Shown: in pieces, positions 54,447 through 63,736 of the stretch | How positions within the stretch are numbered: the stretch's first letter is position 1 | How the letters are laid out: every line of letters begins with the position of its first letter | NCBI RefSeq assembly: GCF_003026285.1 | Contig: NZ_PYOD01000018.1 | Coordinates: 31,019-95,018 of the forward strand | Source: Photobacterium profundum | Lineage (GTDB): Bacteria > Pseudomonadota > Gammaproteobacteria > Enterobacterales > Vibrionaceae | Length of the DNA: 64,000 nt | Direction: 5' to 3' | Translations under genes and position numbers: made by a program | Notes under the pieces: model-generated | Database searches by the model: none | The model's input: the letters and a program-made list of their open reading frames with translations, nothing else | What the model was told of the DNA's origin: nothing

Positions 54447-56081
54447 ATGATGAGCAATTGTTCTAAGGATATGACCTTACCCCCAGATCTTAAACTTAAA
54501 AAAGGGTCAGGGGCCATACGTACAAAATTCCCTATCTATTCCAATTCCCTACCACCTTGTAATCACGCCTGTCCTACCGGGAGTAATATACAAGAATGGC
54601 TATCCCTCGCTCAGTCAGAGCGATATGAAGATGCCTTCCAAGCATTAATCAAAAATAACCCAATGCCAGCGATCCATGGTCGTGTGTGTTACCACCCGTG
54701 CGAATCGGCGTGTAACCGTACCAACGTGGATCAAGCGGTGAGTATTCATGCCGTTGAACGTTATTTGGGTGACCAAGCGTTAGTCAATAATTGGCAAGTG
54801 CGTTTTCAGGCCGAGCCAACCGGTAAACGGGTATTAGTTGTCGGTGCGGGTCCTAGTGGTTTAGCGACAGCGTATCACCTCAAGCGTAAAGGGCATGAGG
54901 TTGAAATACGCGATGCAGCACCAATGGCGGGTGGCATGATGCACTTTGGTATTCCTGCTTACCGTTTGCCGCGTGATATTTTAGAGAATGAAATTGCACG
55001 CATCGAAGCCATGGGTATCAAGATTGTCTTGAATCACAAAGTGGAAGATTTACTGGCCGAGAAAGTGAAAGGGCAGTTTGATGCGGTTTTCCTAGCAATT
55101 GGCGCACACGTAGGTCGTGGTGTTGACATTCCGAACGATGAGCCTGAAAAAGTCAATGATGCGGTATCGTACTTACGCGATATTGAAATGGGCACTGCAC
55201 CAGTATTAGGCAAACGTGTTGTTGTTTATGGCGGCGGGAATACCGCGATGGATGCAGCTCGAACTGCACGTCGTATGGGAGGCGATGTGATGGTGGTTTA
55301 CCGCCGTGATCGTGCACATATGCCAGCCCATGATTTTGAATGCGTCGAAGCGATGGAAGAAGGTGTGACTTTCCATTGGCAACGAACCATCAAAGAAATA
55401 GATGGCACGACGTTTACACTGGAAAAAATGGCGATTGATGACAGTGGTTGTCCGCAACCGACGGGTGAATTTGAAACGGTGGAAGCGGATTCATTGATTC
55501 TAGCGCTGGGTCAGAATATTGATACCAAACTGACCGAATCGATACCCTGTGTTGAACACAAACACGATGGAACCGTGATCGTAAATGAACAAATGATGAC
55601 GGGTTACAAAGGGTTGTTTGCAGGCGGAGATATGGTACCGAGCGACCGCACCGTTACCATTGCGGTGGGGCACGGTAAGAAAGCGGCAGCGCACATTGAT
55701 GCCTTCCTTAACCACCGTAGTTTTAATAAGGTCAGCAAGCAACCGCTGATCCGCTTTGATAAGTTACACCTGTGGTACAAAACTGATGCCGAGCAGAGTG
55801 AGCAGCCCGCGATTCCAGTGATCCAGCGTGCAACTTCATTTGATGAAGTAGTGGGTGGGTTAACCGAAGAAGAAGCCTTATACGAAGCGCAGCGTTGTTA
55901 TTCTTGCGGTAACTGCTTTGAATGTAATGGTTGTTTGGGGGCTTGTCCGCATGGTGCAATTACCTATCTAGGGAAAAGTAAAGGCTACAAGGTGGATTAC
56001 GACAAGTGCACTGGCTGTGAAGCCTGCTATTCCCAATGTCCTTGTCATGCGATTGAAATGGTCGCGGCACTAACGGAATAG
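54447..56081 (+). CDS. GltD-like FAD/NAD(P) oxidoreductase with C-terminal 4Fe-4S ferredoxin domain
   Basis: A 544-residue flavoprotein. It has the GltD-type Cys-rich N-terminus (PPCNHACPTGSNIQEW, GRVCYHPCESACNR), FAD site VVGAGPSGLATAYHL, NAD(P) site VYGGGNTAMDAART and GGDMVPSDRT. From residue ~484 follow two ferredoxin Cys sets (CYSCGNCFECNGCLGACP and CTGCEACYSQCPCH). It ends 9 bases before the pyruvate:ferredoxin oxidoreductase gene, so the two should be co-translated; it probably connects that enzyme's electrons to NAD(P). E. coli has the related YgfK in its purine locus. It differs from the window's other GltD-like protein, which has a 2Fe-2S N-terminus and no C-terminal ferredoxin. Confidence 0.88.
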   Translation: MMSNCSKDMTLPPDLKLKKGSGAIRTKFPIYSNSLPPCNHACPTGSNIQEWLSLAQSERYEDAFQALIKNNPMPAIHGRVCYHPCESACNRTNVDQAVSIHAVERYLGDQALVNNWQVRFQAEPTGKRVLVVGAGPSGLATAYHLKRKGHEVEIRDAAPMAGGMMHFGIPAYRLPRDILENEIARIEAMGIKIVLNHKVEDLLAEKVKGQFDAVFLAIGAHVGRGVDIPNDEPEKVNDAVSYLRDIEMGTAPVLGKRVVVYGGGNTAMDAARTARRMGGDVMVVYRRDRAHMPAHDFECVEAMEEGVTFHWQRTIKEIDGTTFTLEKMAIDDSGCPQPTGEFETVEADSLILALGQNIDTKLTESIPCVEHKHDGTVIVNEQMMTGYKGLFAGGDMVPSDRTVTIAVGHGKKAAAHIDAFLNHRSFNKVSKQPLIRFDKLHLWYKTDAEQSEQPAIPVIQRATSFDEVVGGLTEEEALYEAQRCYSCGNCFECNGCLGACPHGAITYLGKSKGYKVDYDKCTGCEACYSQCPCHAIEMVAALTE

Positions 56082-56090
56082 GAGCTTATC

Positions 56091-59000
56091 ATGACAACGA
56101 ACAATGATCTTATGACTAAAAATGTATCGACAGAACCTGTTATGCACACCTGTGACGGTAACGAAGCCACGGCACATATTGCTTATCGTGTTAGTGAAGT
56201 GTGTGCTATTTACCCAATAACCCCATCTTCGACCATGGCGGAATTTGCCGATCAATGGGCAGCCGAAGATAAGCGTAATATTTGGGGTAATATTCCTCTT
56301 ATTGCTGAAATGCAGAGTGAAGGTGGCGCAGCTGGTACCGTTCATGGCGCGCTACAAAGTGGAGCATTAACCACAACATTTACCGCCTCTCAAGGCTTAA
56401 TGTTAATGCTGCCGAACATGTATAAAATTGCAGGGGAACTTACTTCTGCGGTATTCCATGTTGCTGCCCGTTCGTTAGCTGCACAGGGTTTATCTATCTT
56501 TGGTGACCATCAAGATATTATGGCTGCTCGAGGTACCGGTTTTGCGTTATTGGCGTCATCGTCGGTACAAGAAGCCCATGATATGGCGCTGGTGGCTCAT
56601 GCCGCTACTCTGGATTCTCGTATTCCCTTTATTCACTTTTTTGATGGTTTTAGAACATCGCATGAAGTGAATAAAATCGAGGTGATTTCAGATGCCCATA
56701 TCAGAGAAATGATCTCAGATAAGTTAGTTCGCGAACATCGGGAGAGAGGCTTAAGGCCCGATAAACCGTTTATTCGTGGTACGGCACAAAACCCAGATGT
56801 TTACTTCCAAGGTCGTGAAACGGTTAATCCGTTTTATGCTCAAACACCTGCGATCGTGCAGCAATGCATGGATAAACTGGGAGAGCTAACAGGGCGTCAT
56901 TATAAGTTACTGGAATTCCATGGCGCATCAGATGCTGAACATGTCGTGATTGCGATGGGATCTGGTGTTGAAACCATTAAAGAAACTGTCGAATATTTAG
57001 TGGCGCAAGGCAAAAAAGTGGGTGTATTACAAGTACGCCTCTATCGTCCTTTATCTGCGGAACATCTGTTGGCTGCATTGCCTGAAACAGTAATGAAAAT
57101 TACGGTGCTTGATCGCACCAAAGAGCCGGGTGCCAATGCTGACCCGCTGTATCAAGATGTATTGACTGCTTTGATGGATAATCAAGATGTGTATAGCACT
57201 AAGTCTAACCAGATTATGCCGCGATTAGTGGCAGGTCGTTATGGATTATCCAGCAAAGAATTTACACCCGCGATGGTTAAAGCTATTTTCGATAACCTCG
57301 CACAAGATAAACCAAAGCATCATTTTACGGTCGGTATTATTGATGATGTGATGAACTCGCACCTTGAATACGATCCCGCTTTCGATATTGAATCAAACGA
57401 CGTTGTTCGCGCTATGTTCTATGGGCTTGGTGCCGATGGCACGGTTGGGGCCAATAAGAATACCATCAAGATCATCGGGGACGATCCTGATTATTTCGCG
57501 CAAGGTTACTTTGTGTATGACTCTAAAAAGTCAGGATCGCAAACAGAGTCACACCTGCGTTTTGGTCATCACCCAATTAATAGCCCGTATTTGATTCAAT
57601 CGGCGAACTTTGTGGCGTGTCACCAATCAACGTTTGTTGAGAGCACAGACATGTTGGCGAAAGCCGCTGATAAGGCAACGTTCTTACTCAATACCACGGT
57701 TCCAGCAGACAAGGTGTGGGATAGTTTACCTGCCAGAATGCAGCAACAATTAATTGAGCGCCATATGAGCCTGCATGTTATCGATGCCTACAAAGTCGGA
57801 CGTGATACGGGTATGGGAACGCGCATTAATACGATCATGCAAACCTGCTTTTTTGCGCTGTCTGGTGTGTTAGATAAAGACGTCGCCATTGCGAAAATTA
57901 AAAAAGCGATCGAAAAAACCTATGCGCGTAAAGGCCCTGAAGTGGTACAGAAAAATTTCGCGGCGGTAGATCATACTTTGGCGCATTTATACCAAGTAGA
58001 CGTTCAGCAGAAAGTAACAGCAACCAGCCAGCCTAAACCAGTTGTGTCAGAGCTGGCACCTGAATTTGTGCAGCAAGTGACAGCACAGATGATGGCAGGG
58101 AAAGGAGATTTAATTCCTGTTTCTATGCTCCCTGTCGATGGTACTTATCCGTCGGGTACTACTCAGTGGGAAAAACGTAACATTGCTCAGAAAATACCAG
58201 TTTGGGAGTCGCAAGAGTGTATTCAGTGCGGTAACTGTAGCATTGTCTGCCCACATGCTGCGATTCGTGCCAAGTTCTACGATAAGTCGATACTTGAGCA
58301 GGCTCCGGAAGGATTCAAATCGGCAGGTATTACTGCCCGTGGTTTCCCAGATACTCGCTATACCTTGCAGGTGTATGCCGAAGATTGTACCGGATGTACG
58401 TTATGTGTTGATGCTTGCCCAATGGTGATCGAAGAAGCGAGCGACGGGAAACCTGAACGCAAAGCGATAAACATGGAAATTAAATCGCCGTATATGGAGC
58501 AAGAAAAGCAGAACCTTAGTTTCTTTGAAACCATTGCTTATAACGATCGCTCTCGTATTGATTTCTCTAATGTGCGTGGCGCGCAGTTCTTGCAGCCGTT
58601 ATTTGAATTTTCGGGGGCGTGTTCAGGTTGTGGAGAAACCCCTTACCTTAAATTGATGTCTCAGTTATTTGGTGATCGCTTAATGATTGCTAATGCGACA
58701 GGGTGTTCGTCAATTTATGGGGGTAACTTACCCACCACACCATGGTCGAAAAATACGGATGGTCGTGGCCCTGCGTGGGCAAACTCTTTGTTTGAAGATA
58801 ATGCCGAATTTGGTTTTGGTTTCCGATTAGCGGCGGTCAAGCAGCACGAGATGGCAGAGCAATTGCTGGTGGAAAATAAGAAATCGCTCGATTCTCAATT
58901 AGTCGATCAGCTTCTGCATGCCGATCAGCTTACCGAAAGCGATATTCAGAACCAAATTAAACGGGTTGATAAGCTAAAAGCACAGCTTAAAGCACTGGGT

Positions 59001-59735
59001 ACAGAATCAGCCTTAAATCTAATATCGGTAGCCGACCAGCTTATTCGTCGCTCTATCTGGATTGTTGGTGGTGATGGTTGGGCATATGATATTGGCTCAA
59101 GTGGTTTAGATCATGTATTAGCCAGTGGCGCCGATGTTAACGTGTTGGTGATGGATACCGAGGTGTATTCAAACACAGGCGGCCAGATGTCGAAATCGAC
59201 ACCGTTAGGTGCGGTAGCAAAATTTGCCACTGCAGGTAAGCAAGCCACCAAAAAAGACGTCGCGATGCAGGCTATTTCTTACAACAATGTGTATGTTGCT
59301 CGAGTTGCCTTAGGTGCTGATCCACAGCAGGTGTTGTTAGCGATGCGAGAAGCAGAGGCGTATCGTGGTCCTTCTATTATTATTGCCTACAGCCACTGTA
59401 TTGCGCATGGCATTAATATGGAAGAGGGATTACATCAGCAGCAATTAGCGGTGAAGTCAGGGCACTGGCCGTTGTTCCGTTATAATCCGGACTTACGAGA
59501 TGTTGATGAAAACCCATTCTCATTAGATACATTACGCCCGAGTATTCCATTGGCAGAGTATCGTTATAATGAAGCGCGTTATCAAATTCTTCGGAGGACG
59601 CACCCTGAAGTCGCTGCTGATATTACAGCCCGCGCACAGAAGGTGGCAGAGCGTAAATGGCAACTCTATGAGGAATTAGCGACTCGAAAACAAGGGTCAA
59701 TTGCCCCTCATGTTGAGTTAGAAAATAATGACTAG
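56091..59735 (+). CDS. nifJ: Pyruvate:ferredoxin (flavodoxin) oxidoreductase
   Basis: A single-chain PFOR of 1214 residues, full family length. It oxidises pyruvate with CoA to acetyl-CoA and CO2 and reduces ferredoxin or flavodoxin. Order: TPP pyrimidine domain (VCAIYPITPSSTMAEFADQW), CoA domain, EKR linker and a ferredoxin domain with CIQCGNC (~710) and CTGCTLC (~766) clusters. The proximal-cluster Cys (CSGCGETPYLKL, CSSIYGGNLP) and TPP pyrophosphate domain (GDGWAYDIGSSG, EVYSNTGGQMS) complete it. GGAG precedes the ATG. Position in this cluster points to use of YgeX-derived pyruvate. A terminator follows. Confidence 0.95.
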   Translation: MTTNNDLMTKNVSTEPVMHTCDGNEATAHIAYRVSEVCAIYPITPSSTMAEFADQWAAEDKRNIWGNIPLIAEMQSEGGAAGTVHGALQSGALTTTFTASQGLMLMLPNMYKIAGELTSAVFHVAARSLAAQGLSIFGDHQDIMAARGTGFALLASSSVQEAHDMALVAHAATLDSRIPFIHFFDGFRTSHEVNKIEVISDAHIREMISDKLVREHRERGLRPDKPFIRGTAQNPDVYFQGRETVNPFYAQTPAIVQQCMDKLGELTGRHYKLLEFHGASDAEHVVIAMGSGVETIKETVEYLVAQGKKVGVLQVRLYRPLSAEHLLAALPETVMKITVLDRTKEPGANADPLYQDVLTALMDNQDVYSTKSNQIMPRLVAGRYGLSSKEFTPAMVKAIFDNLAQDKPKHHFTVGIIDDVMNSHLEYDPAFDIESNDVVRAMFYGLGADGTVGANKNTIKIIGDDPDYFAQGYFVYDSKKSGSQTESHLRFGHHPINSPYLIQSANFVACHQSTFVESTDMLAKAADKATFLLNTTVPADKVWDSLPARMQQQLIERHMSLHVIDAYKVGRDTGMGTRINTIMQTCFFALSGVLDKDVAIAKIKKAIEKTYARKGPEVVQKNFAAVDHTLAHLYQVDVQQKVTATSQPKPVVSELAPEFVQQVTAQMMAGKGDLIPVSMLPVDGTYPSGTTQWEKRNIAQKIPVWESQECIQCGNCSIVCPHAAIRAKFYDKSILEQAPEGFKSAGITARGFPDTRYTLQVYAEDCTGCTLCVDACPMVIEEASDGKPERKAINMEIKSPYMEQEKQNLSFFETIAYNDRSRIDFSNVRGAQFLQPLFEFSGACSGCGETPYLKLMSQLFGDRLMIANATGCSSIYGGNLPTTPWSKNTDGRGPAWANSLFEDNAEFGFGFRLAAVKQHEMAEQLLVENKKSLDSQLVDQLLHADQLTESDIQNQIKRVDKLKAQLKALGTESALNLISVADQLIRRSIWIVGGDGWAYDIGSSGLDHVLASGADVNVLVMDTEVYSNTGGQMSKSTPLGAVAKFATAGKQATKKDVAMQAISYNNVYVARVALGADPQQVLLAMREAEAYRGPSIIIAYSHCIAHGINMEEGLHQQQLAVKSGHWPLFRYNPDLRDVDENPFSLDTLRPSIPLAEYRYNEARYQILRRTHPEVAADITARAQKVAERKWQLYEELATRKQGSIAPHVELENND

Positions 59736-59762
59736 ATGTAAAGAGTAACTGCTTTTGCTTGC

Positions 59763-59807
59763 AAAGCCTGATGTTAGATTACATGTCTAACTATCAGGCT
59801 TTTTTAT
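59763..59807 (+). terminator. Rho-independent terminator ending the ygeW-to-nifJ gene run
   Basis: AAAGCCTGAT / ATCAGGCTTT with inner TTAGA / TCTAA, followed by TTTTATTT. Confidence 0.9.
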
Positions 59808-59926
59808 TTGGGGTAAACAAAGTAAATCAAAATGATAGTATTGAAAAAAGTGACTATCAATTTGATAAATTTAAAATGAAAGGTGAAATAGTCTAAGACA
59901 ATACACTTGTTAGTGCAGAACTGCGA

Positions 59927-60508
59927 TTACTGCGTTTTGATTAACGATTGATACGCATCTGGCGTATCAATATCTAAATATATTTCATCACATTTTAGAC
60001 CGAGATACTTCACAGTATGCGCCATAATTAAGGGCTTCATTTTGCTGGTAATCGGTGCGTTTTTTATTATATTAATCATGTTTTTGGGTAATAAAACAGG
60101 GTGTCCAGGCTTGTTTAACGTACCGGGAAAGACGGTACATTGCCCCTTAAGTGCCCATACTTGCTGATAGATATTTGCGGGAATACATGGCATATCACCA
60201 TGACAAATAAAAAAATGTTCACTTTCTACATGTTCAATACCTACTTGAATGGAACTGAACATACCTTGTTGATAATGAGGGTTTACCACGACCAATACAT
60301 TATCGTGATGACAATAATGTCTGACTAACTCTTCATGTCGATGACCCGCGACAACGATCACACGCGAACAAAAATGGAGTGCGTTTTCGATACTCTCATC
60401 AAGGATTGTATGCTGGCGGTAAGGTAGCATTAATTTCCAGTCACCCATTCGTGACGATAATCCAGCGGCTGGCATTACACAATCTAGATGCTTCTGTTTC
60501 ATTGTCAT
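59927..60508 (-). CDS. mocA: MocA/YgfJ-like nucleotidyltransferase (molybdenum cofactor cytidylyltransferase type)
   Basis: A 193-residue MobA-like NTP transferase: VMPAAGLSSRMGDWKLMLPY (a Lys-containing NTP loop), VVAGHRHEEL, CHGDMPCI (metal Asp) and KPGHPVLLP. MocA makes the cytosine-dinucleotide form of Moco used by xanthine-oxidase-type hydroxylases. E. coli mocA (ygfJ) lies beside the same yqeB/yqeC genes. It is divergent from yqeC. Confidence 0.88.
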   Translation of the reverse strand: MTMKQKHLDCVMPAAGLSSRMGDWKLMLPYRQHTILDESIENALHFCSRVIVVAGHRHEELVRHYCHHDNVLVVVNPHYQQGMFSSIQVGIEHVESEHFFICHGDMPCIPANIYQQVWALKGQCTVFPGTLNKPGHPVLLPKNMINIIKNAPITSKMKPLIMAHTVKYLGLKCDEIYLDIDTPDAYQSLIKTQ

Positions 60509-60561
60509 TCAGTGCTCGTAATTAAAGTTATATAGCCATTAAGCGAAGTAAAGGTGTTGTT

Positions 60562-61464
60562 ATGACCCCAAATAGTCTTTTTGCTCAGCCTTCGCCCCCT
60601 TTTGTTATTGCCTTAGTGGGTGGGGGCGGTAAAACATCAACAGCATTTTGGTTAGCGCAAGAATATAAAAAACGTGGGCATTGCGTATTCGTTAGTACAA
60701 CCACCAAAATGTATTTACCAGAGAGGCATCAGGCCGACTGTTTTATTAGTCGTGCCGATTTGTTTAATAAAGATAGAGTCTTAAGAGCTGATAAATCAAA
60801 CAATCAAATTGATAGCCTGCCTATTAACTGCTCTTTACCCTTAAATCTTGAATCGCCTAAAAATGTGATGGAAACACCTTTACTATTATCACGACGTCAA
60901 CCAAAAAAATCAGAGCCTTCTATCACTTTTTGTTATCAAGAAATAATAAATGAGACATCAGCAGCGGATAAAAAAAAGGTAGCAGGGATCACGCCAGAAT
61001 GGATCGATAAACTAAAAAATGATTCGCCTTTCACAGTTTTTATTATTGAAGCTGATGGTGCTAAGTGTTTGCCAATAAAGGCACCTTCTGGGCATGAGCC
61101 TTGCATTCCTCTTAGTTCAGATATGGTAATTGGCGTTACAGGTGCAGAGGTTATTCATACTCAGGCAAGCCCCGAGAGAGTTCATAGATGGAACGTATTC
61201 TCTGCACTGACTCAATGCTCGGAAGGTGATGATATGGATCACCGAGTATTTAGTCATTTGATTGCAGATCCACAAGGAATGTTTAAGCAAGCGCCTAAAC
61301 ATGCCATCAAGATTTGGTTAATAAATAAAGTAGACCTTGCGTGTTCTTATTCCACTGTAAAACAGTTGGCGGAAAGGGTCATAACAGACAACCAAAAACT
61401 TGATGAAATTTGGCTTGCAGCGATGTGTGATCACTCGCCAATAAGAGAGATTGTAACGAGGTAG
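60562..61464 (+). CDS. yqeC: YqeC, accessory protein for selenium-dependent molybdenum hydroxylase
   Basis: A 300-residue P-loop protein: Walker A LVGGGGKTSTAFWLA, FVSTTTKMYLP, IIEADGAKCLPIKAPSGHEPCIP, VIGVTGAE and IWLINKVDLA. Its family is linked by gene neighbourhood to maturation of selenium-dependent molybdenum hydroxylases. It is longer than most relatives because of a polar insert at about residues 70-130. AAAGGTG precedes the ATG; yqeB follows after 39 bases. Confidence 0.88.
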   Translation: MTPNSLFAQPSPPFVIALVGGGGKTSTAFWLAQEYKKRGHCVFVSTTTKMYLPERHQADCFISRADLFNKDRVLRADKSNNQIDSLPINCSLPLNLESPKNVMETPLLLSRRQPKKSEPSITFCYQEIINETSAADKKKVAGITPEWIDKLKNDSPFTVFIIEADGAKCLPIKAPSGHEPCIPLSSDMVIGVTGAEVIHTQASPERVHRWNVFSALTQCSEGDDMDHRVFSHLIADPQGMFKQAPKHAIKIWLINKVDLACSYSTVKQLAERVITDNQKLDEIWLAAMCDHSPIREIVTR

Positions 61465-61503
61465 TCGTATGGACCTCTTACAGATAATTAGAGGTTATAT
61501 TTC

Positions 61504-63102
61504 ATGAACATTTTTTCGCAGGCAGCTCAGTTAGAACAACAGAATACTCCATTCGCTCTTACAAACATTATTGATACCAAAGGCTCTGCTCCCCGCCATT
61601 CAGGGCAGATGATTGTTAAAGCGGATGGGTCAATCATAGGCACTGTTGGTGGCGGTATGATTGAACGTTACGTTATAGAGCAAGCCATAGAAGCACTACA
61701 AGAACGCAAGCCGCGTGTTGTTAAAGGCAGGATGACCCGTTCTGGTCCCGAAGCGATGGGAATGGATTGCGGTGGTGCAATGACAGTCTTCATTGATGTA
61801 TTCGGATTACGCCCTGCGTTGTTATTAATTGGTGCTGGGCATGTAAACCGTGCTGTTGCCCATGCTGCCCATGTTTTGGGGTTTGATATTACCGTTGCCG
61901 ATGCGTATGAAGAAAGCCTGTCAGAAGAACATTTCCCCGAAGGTACAAAGCGTGTTTTGGGTAAAACGATGGATGATGCCATCGACCAACTCACGATTGA
62001 TAAAAACAGCTTTGTAGTGATAGCCACCAATCATCAAGACCAAGATGCGATCACGAAAGTGGTGGGGTGTGACACCCAATATATAGGTTTAATGGCAAGC
62101 CGTCGCAAAGTACAAACTCTATTTACCCACCTACGTAAAAGCAATGTAAGCGAAGCCCATATTCAAGCAATTCATTCTCCTATTGGATTTAATATCGGTG
62201 CAGAAACGCCAGATGAAATTGCCATTAGTATTATGGCTGAAGTGTTAAAAGTTCAACACCAGTCAGCGGGTGGATTAATGAAAGATGATACCCGCGTGAA
62301 TCGTAATAAATTAGTGCTAATTCGTGGTGCGGGAGACATTGCTACAGGCGTAGCTGTGCGTTTACACAATTCTGGTTTCAAAGTGGTGATGACGGATATT
62401 GCTCAGCCTACGGTTATTCGCTGTACCGTTTCTTTTGCTCAATGTTTATATGGTGATCCGGTAGAGGTCGAAGGTATTACAGCTCAGAAAGCACGGAGTT
62501 GTGAAGAGGTTTTTACAGCCCTAGAGCAGGGATATATCCCTGTAATGGTGGATCAAGAATGTTGCTCACTTAATAACCTTAAACCTACCTTTGTTGTTGA
62601 TGCGATTTTGGCGAAACGAAATCTTGGTACAACCAAAGATATGGCTCCCGTCACGATAGCGTTAGGCCCTGGTTTCAATGCTGGTGTTGATTGCGATGCA
62701 GTAATTGAAACTAACCGTGGGCATTACTTGGGGCGCGTGATTTATCACGGTGAAACTCAGGCTAATACGGGTATACCGGGTAATATTGCGGGTTATACCC
62801 ATCAACGGGTTCTTCGTGCACCTTGCAACGGTATTATGCACAACCATGTATCACTGGGTGACATTGTTGAAGAAGGTGAAGTTATCGCACATGTTGCAGA
62901 TAGCCCTGTAGTGTCTCCATTAAGTGGCATGGTAAGAGGGTTGTTGAACGAAGGACTAACCGTAACAGAAGGATTCAAAATTGGTGATATCGACCCTCGT
63001 GGTATAGAGGCAGATTTCACGACGGTTTCAGATAAAGCACGTGCCATTGGTGGCAGTGTACTGGAAGCCATGTTGCACCTAGAGCAGACGACATTGAGTT
63101 AG
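61504..63102 (+). CDS. yqeB: YqeB: XdhC/CoxI domain fused to EF2563-type selenium-dependent molybdenum hydroxylase protein
   Basis: The 532-residue protein has two parts. Residues 1-~275 are an XdhC/CoxI chaperone domain (GSAPRHSGQMIVKADGSIIGTVGGG, LLIGAGHVNRAVAHAAHVLGF, GLMASRRKV, GFNIGAETPDEIAISIMAE). Residues ~290-532 are the EF2563 domain (VLIRGAGDIATGVAVRLHNSGFKVVMTD, GPGFNAGVDCD, a biotin-lipoyl-like end). XdhC proteins load sulfurated Moco into xanthine-dehydrogenase-type enzymes; the second domain marks selenium-dependent ones. E. coli YqeB has the same fusion and neighbours. Confidence 0.92.
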   Translation: MNIFSQAAQLEQQNTPFALTNIIDTKGSAPRHSGQMIVKADGSIIGTVGGGMIERYVIEQAIEALQERKPRVVKGRMTRSGPEAMGMDCGGAMTVFIDVFGLRPALLLIGAGHVNRAVAHAAHVLGFDITVADAYEESLSEEHFPEGTKRVLGKTMDDAIDQLTIDKNSFVVIATNHQDQDAITKVVGCDTQYIGLMASRRKVQTLFTHLRKSNVSEAHIQAIHSPIGFNIGAETPDEIAISIMAEVLKVQHQSAGGLMKDDTRVNRNKLVLIRGAGDIATGVAVRLHNSGFKVVMTDIAQPTVIRCTVSFAQCLYGDPVEVEGITAQKARSCEEVFTALEQGYIPVMVDQECCSLNNLKPTFVVDAILAKRNLGTTKDMAPVTIALGPGFNAGVDCDAVIETNRGHYLGRVIYHGETQANTGIPGNIAGYTHQRVLRAPCNGIMHNHVSLGDIVEEGEVIAHVADSPVVSPLSGMVRGLLNEGLTVTEGFKIGDIDPRGIEADFTTVSDKARAIGGSVLEAMLHLEQTTLS

Positions 63103-63160
63103 CACAAGGTGAGTAAGGGTACTCACTTTAGCAAAATTTTTTGAAGAAGAGGGCGACGTT

Positions 63161-63607
63161 ATGAAAACCAAAGGATATGTTCATCGCTTCATTACTTGTT
63201 ACGTATTTTTTATGGTGGCAGCTATTGCTTTAAAAGGCTTTTTTATGCCTGAACACACAGGTGTACTGCTCATTGATACAGGGCTAATATCAGCAATGTA
63301 TGTTGAACCCATAACGTTCGCTTTTCCTTTTGCGTTAACTGTCTGTGCATTGCTTGCGTATGTTGACATAGTGAGTCTTAAACCTACTATTTTTTGCCTT
63401 GCTTTATATACATTTTTAGCAGGGTTAGCAATTCAACAAGGACTAAATCTAGACTGTAATTGCTATGTGGCAGGTTCATTAGAATCAGCCGTTTATCGAG
63501 AGTTAGAACCTCAGTTTTATATTCTATTACTCGTTATTATTGTTACCAGTGCTTTGCATATATTCAATACACGACATTCGACACAGAACCAGCCTTATAT
63601 GGTGTAA
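63161..63607 (+). CDS. Four-helix membrane protein, possibly MauE/DoxX-like
   Basis: A 148-residue protein with four hydrophobic segments (about 12-30, 52-68, 77-95 and 117-135). A CNC motif (LDCNCYVAGSLES) precedes the last helix. This layout recalls the MauE/DoxX family of membrane redox-associated proteins, but the match is loose. It follows yqeB by 58 bases with AAGAGGG ahead of its ATG, so it may belong to the hydroxylase accessory operon. Confidence 0.55.
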   Translation: MKTKGYVHRFITCYVFFMVAAIALKGFFMPEHTGVLLIDTGLISAMYVEPITFAFPFALTVCALLAYVDIVSLKPTIFCLALYTFLAGLAIQQGLNLDCNCYVAGSLESAVYRELEPQFYILLLVIIVTSALHIFNTRHSTQNQPYMV

Positions 63608-63640
63608 TTCCTATTTTACAATAACTTAGAAGGTATCGTT

Positions 63641-63736
63641 ATGCATATTCATAAATACTCGTCTGCACCTTGCCGTCGTGGCTTTTGGTTAAATGTTTTC
63701 ATTCTTGGTTCGGCGATATTGTTGTTATTGTTTTAG
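63641..63736 (+). CDS. 31-residue single-span membrane peptide, unknown
   Basis: Reads MHIHKYSSAPCRRGFWLNVF then ILGSAILLLLF and stop. AGAAGG lies at a good distance before the ATG, and the gene starts 33 bases after the four-helix protein. The sequence is a short basic N-terminus with one Cys, followed by one transmembrane helix. It may be a subunit or partner of the preceding membrane protein. I do not recognise it. Confidence 0.5.
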   Translation: MHIHKYSSAPCRRGFWLNVFILGSAILLLLF

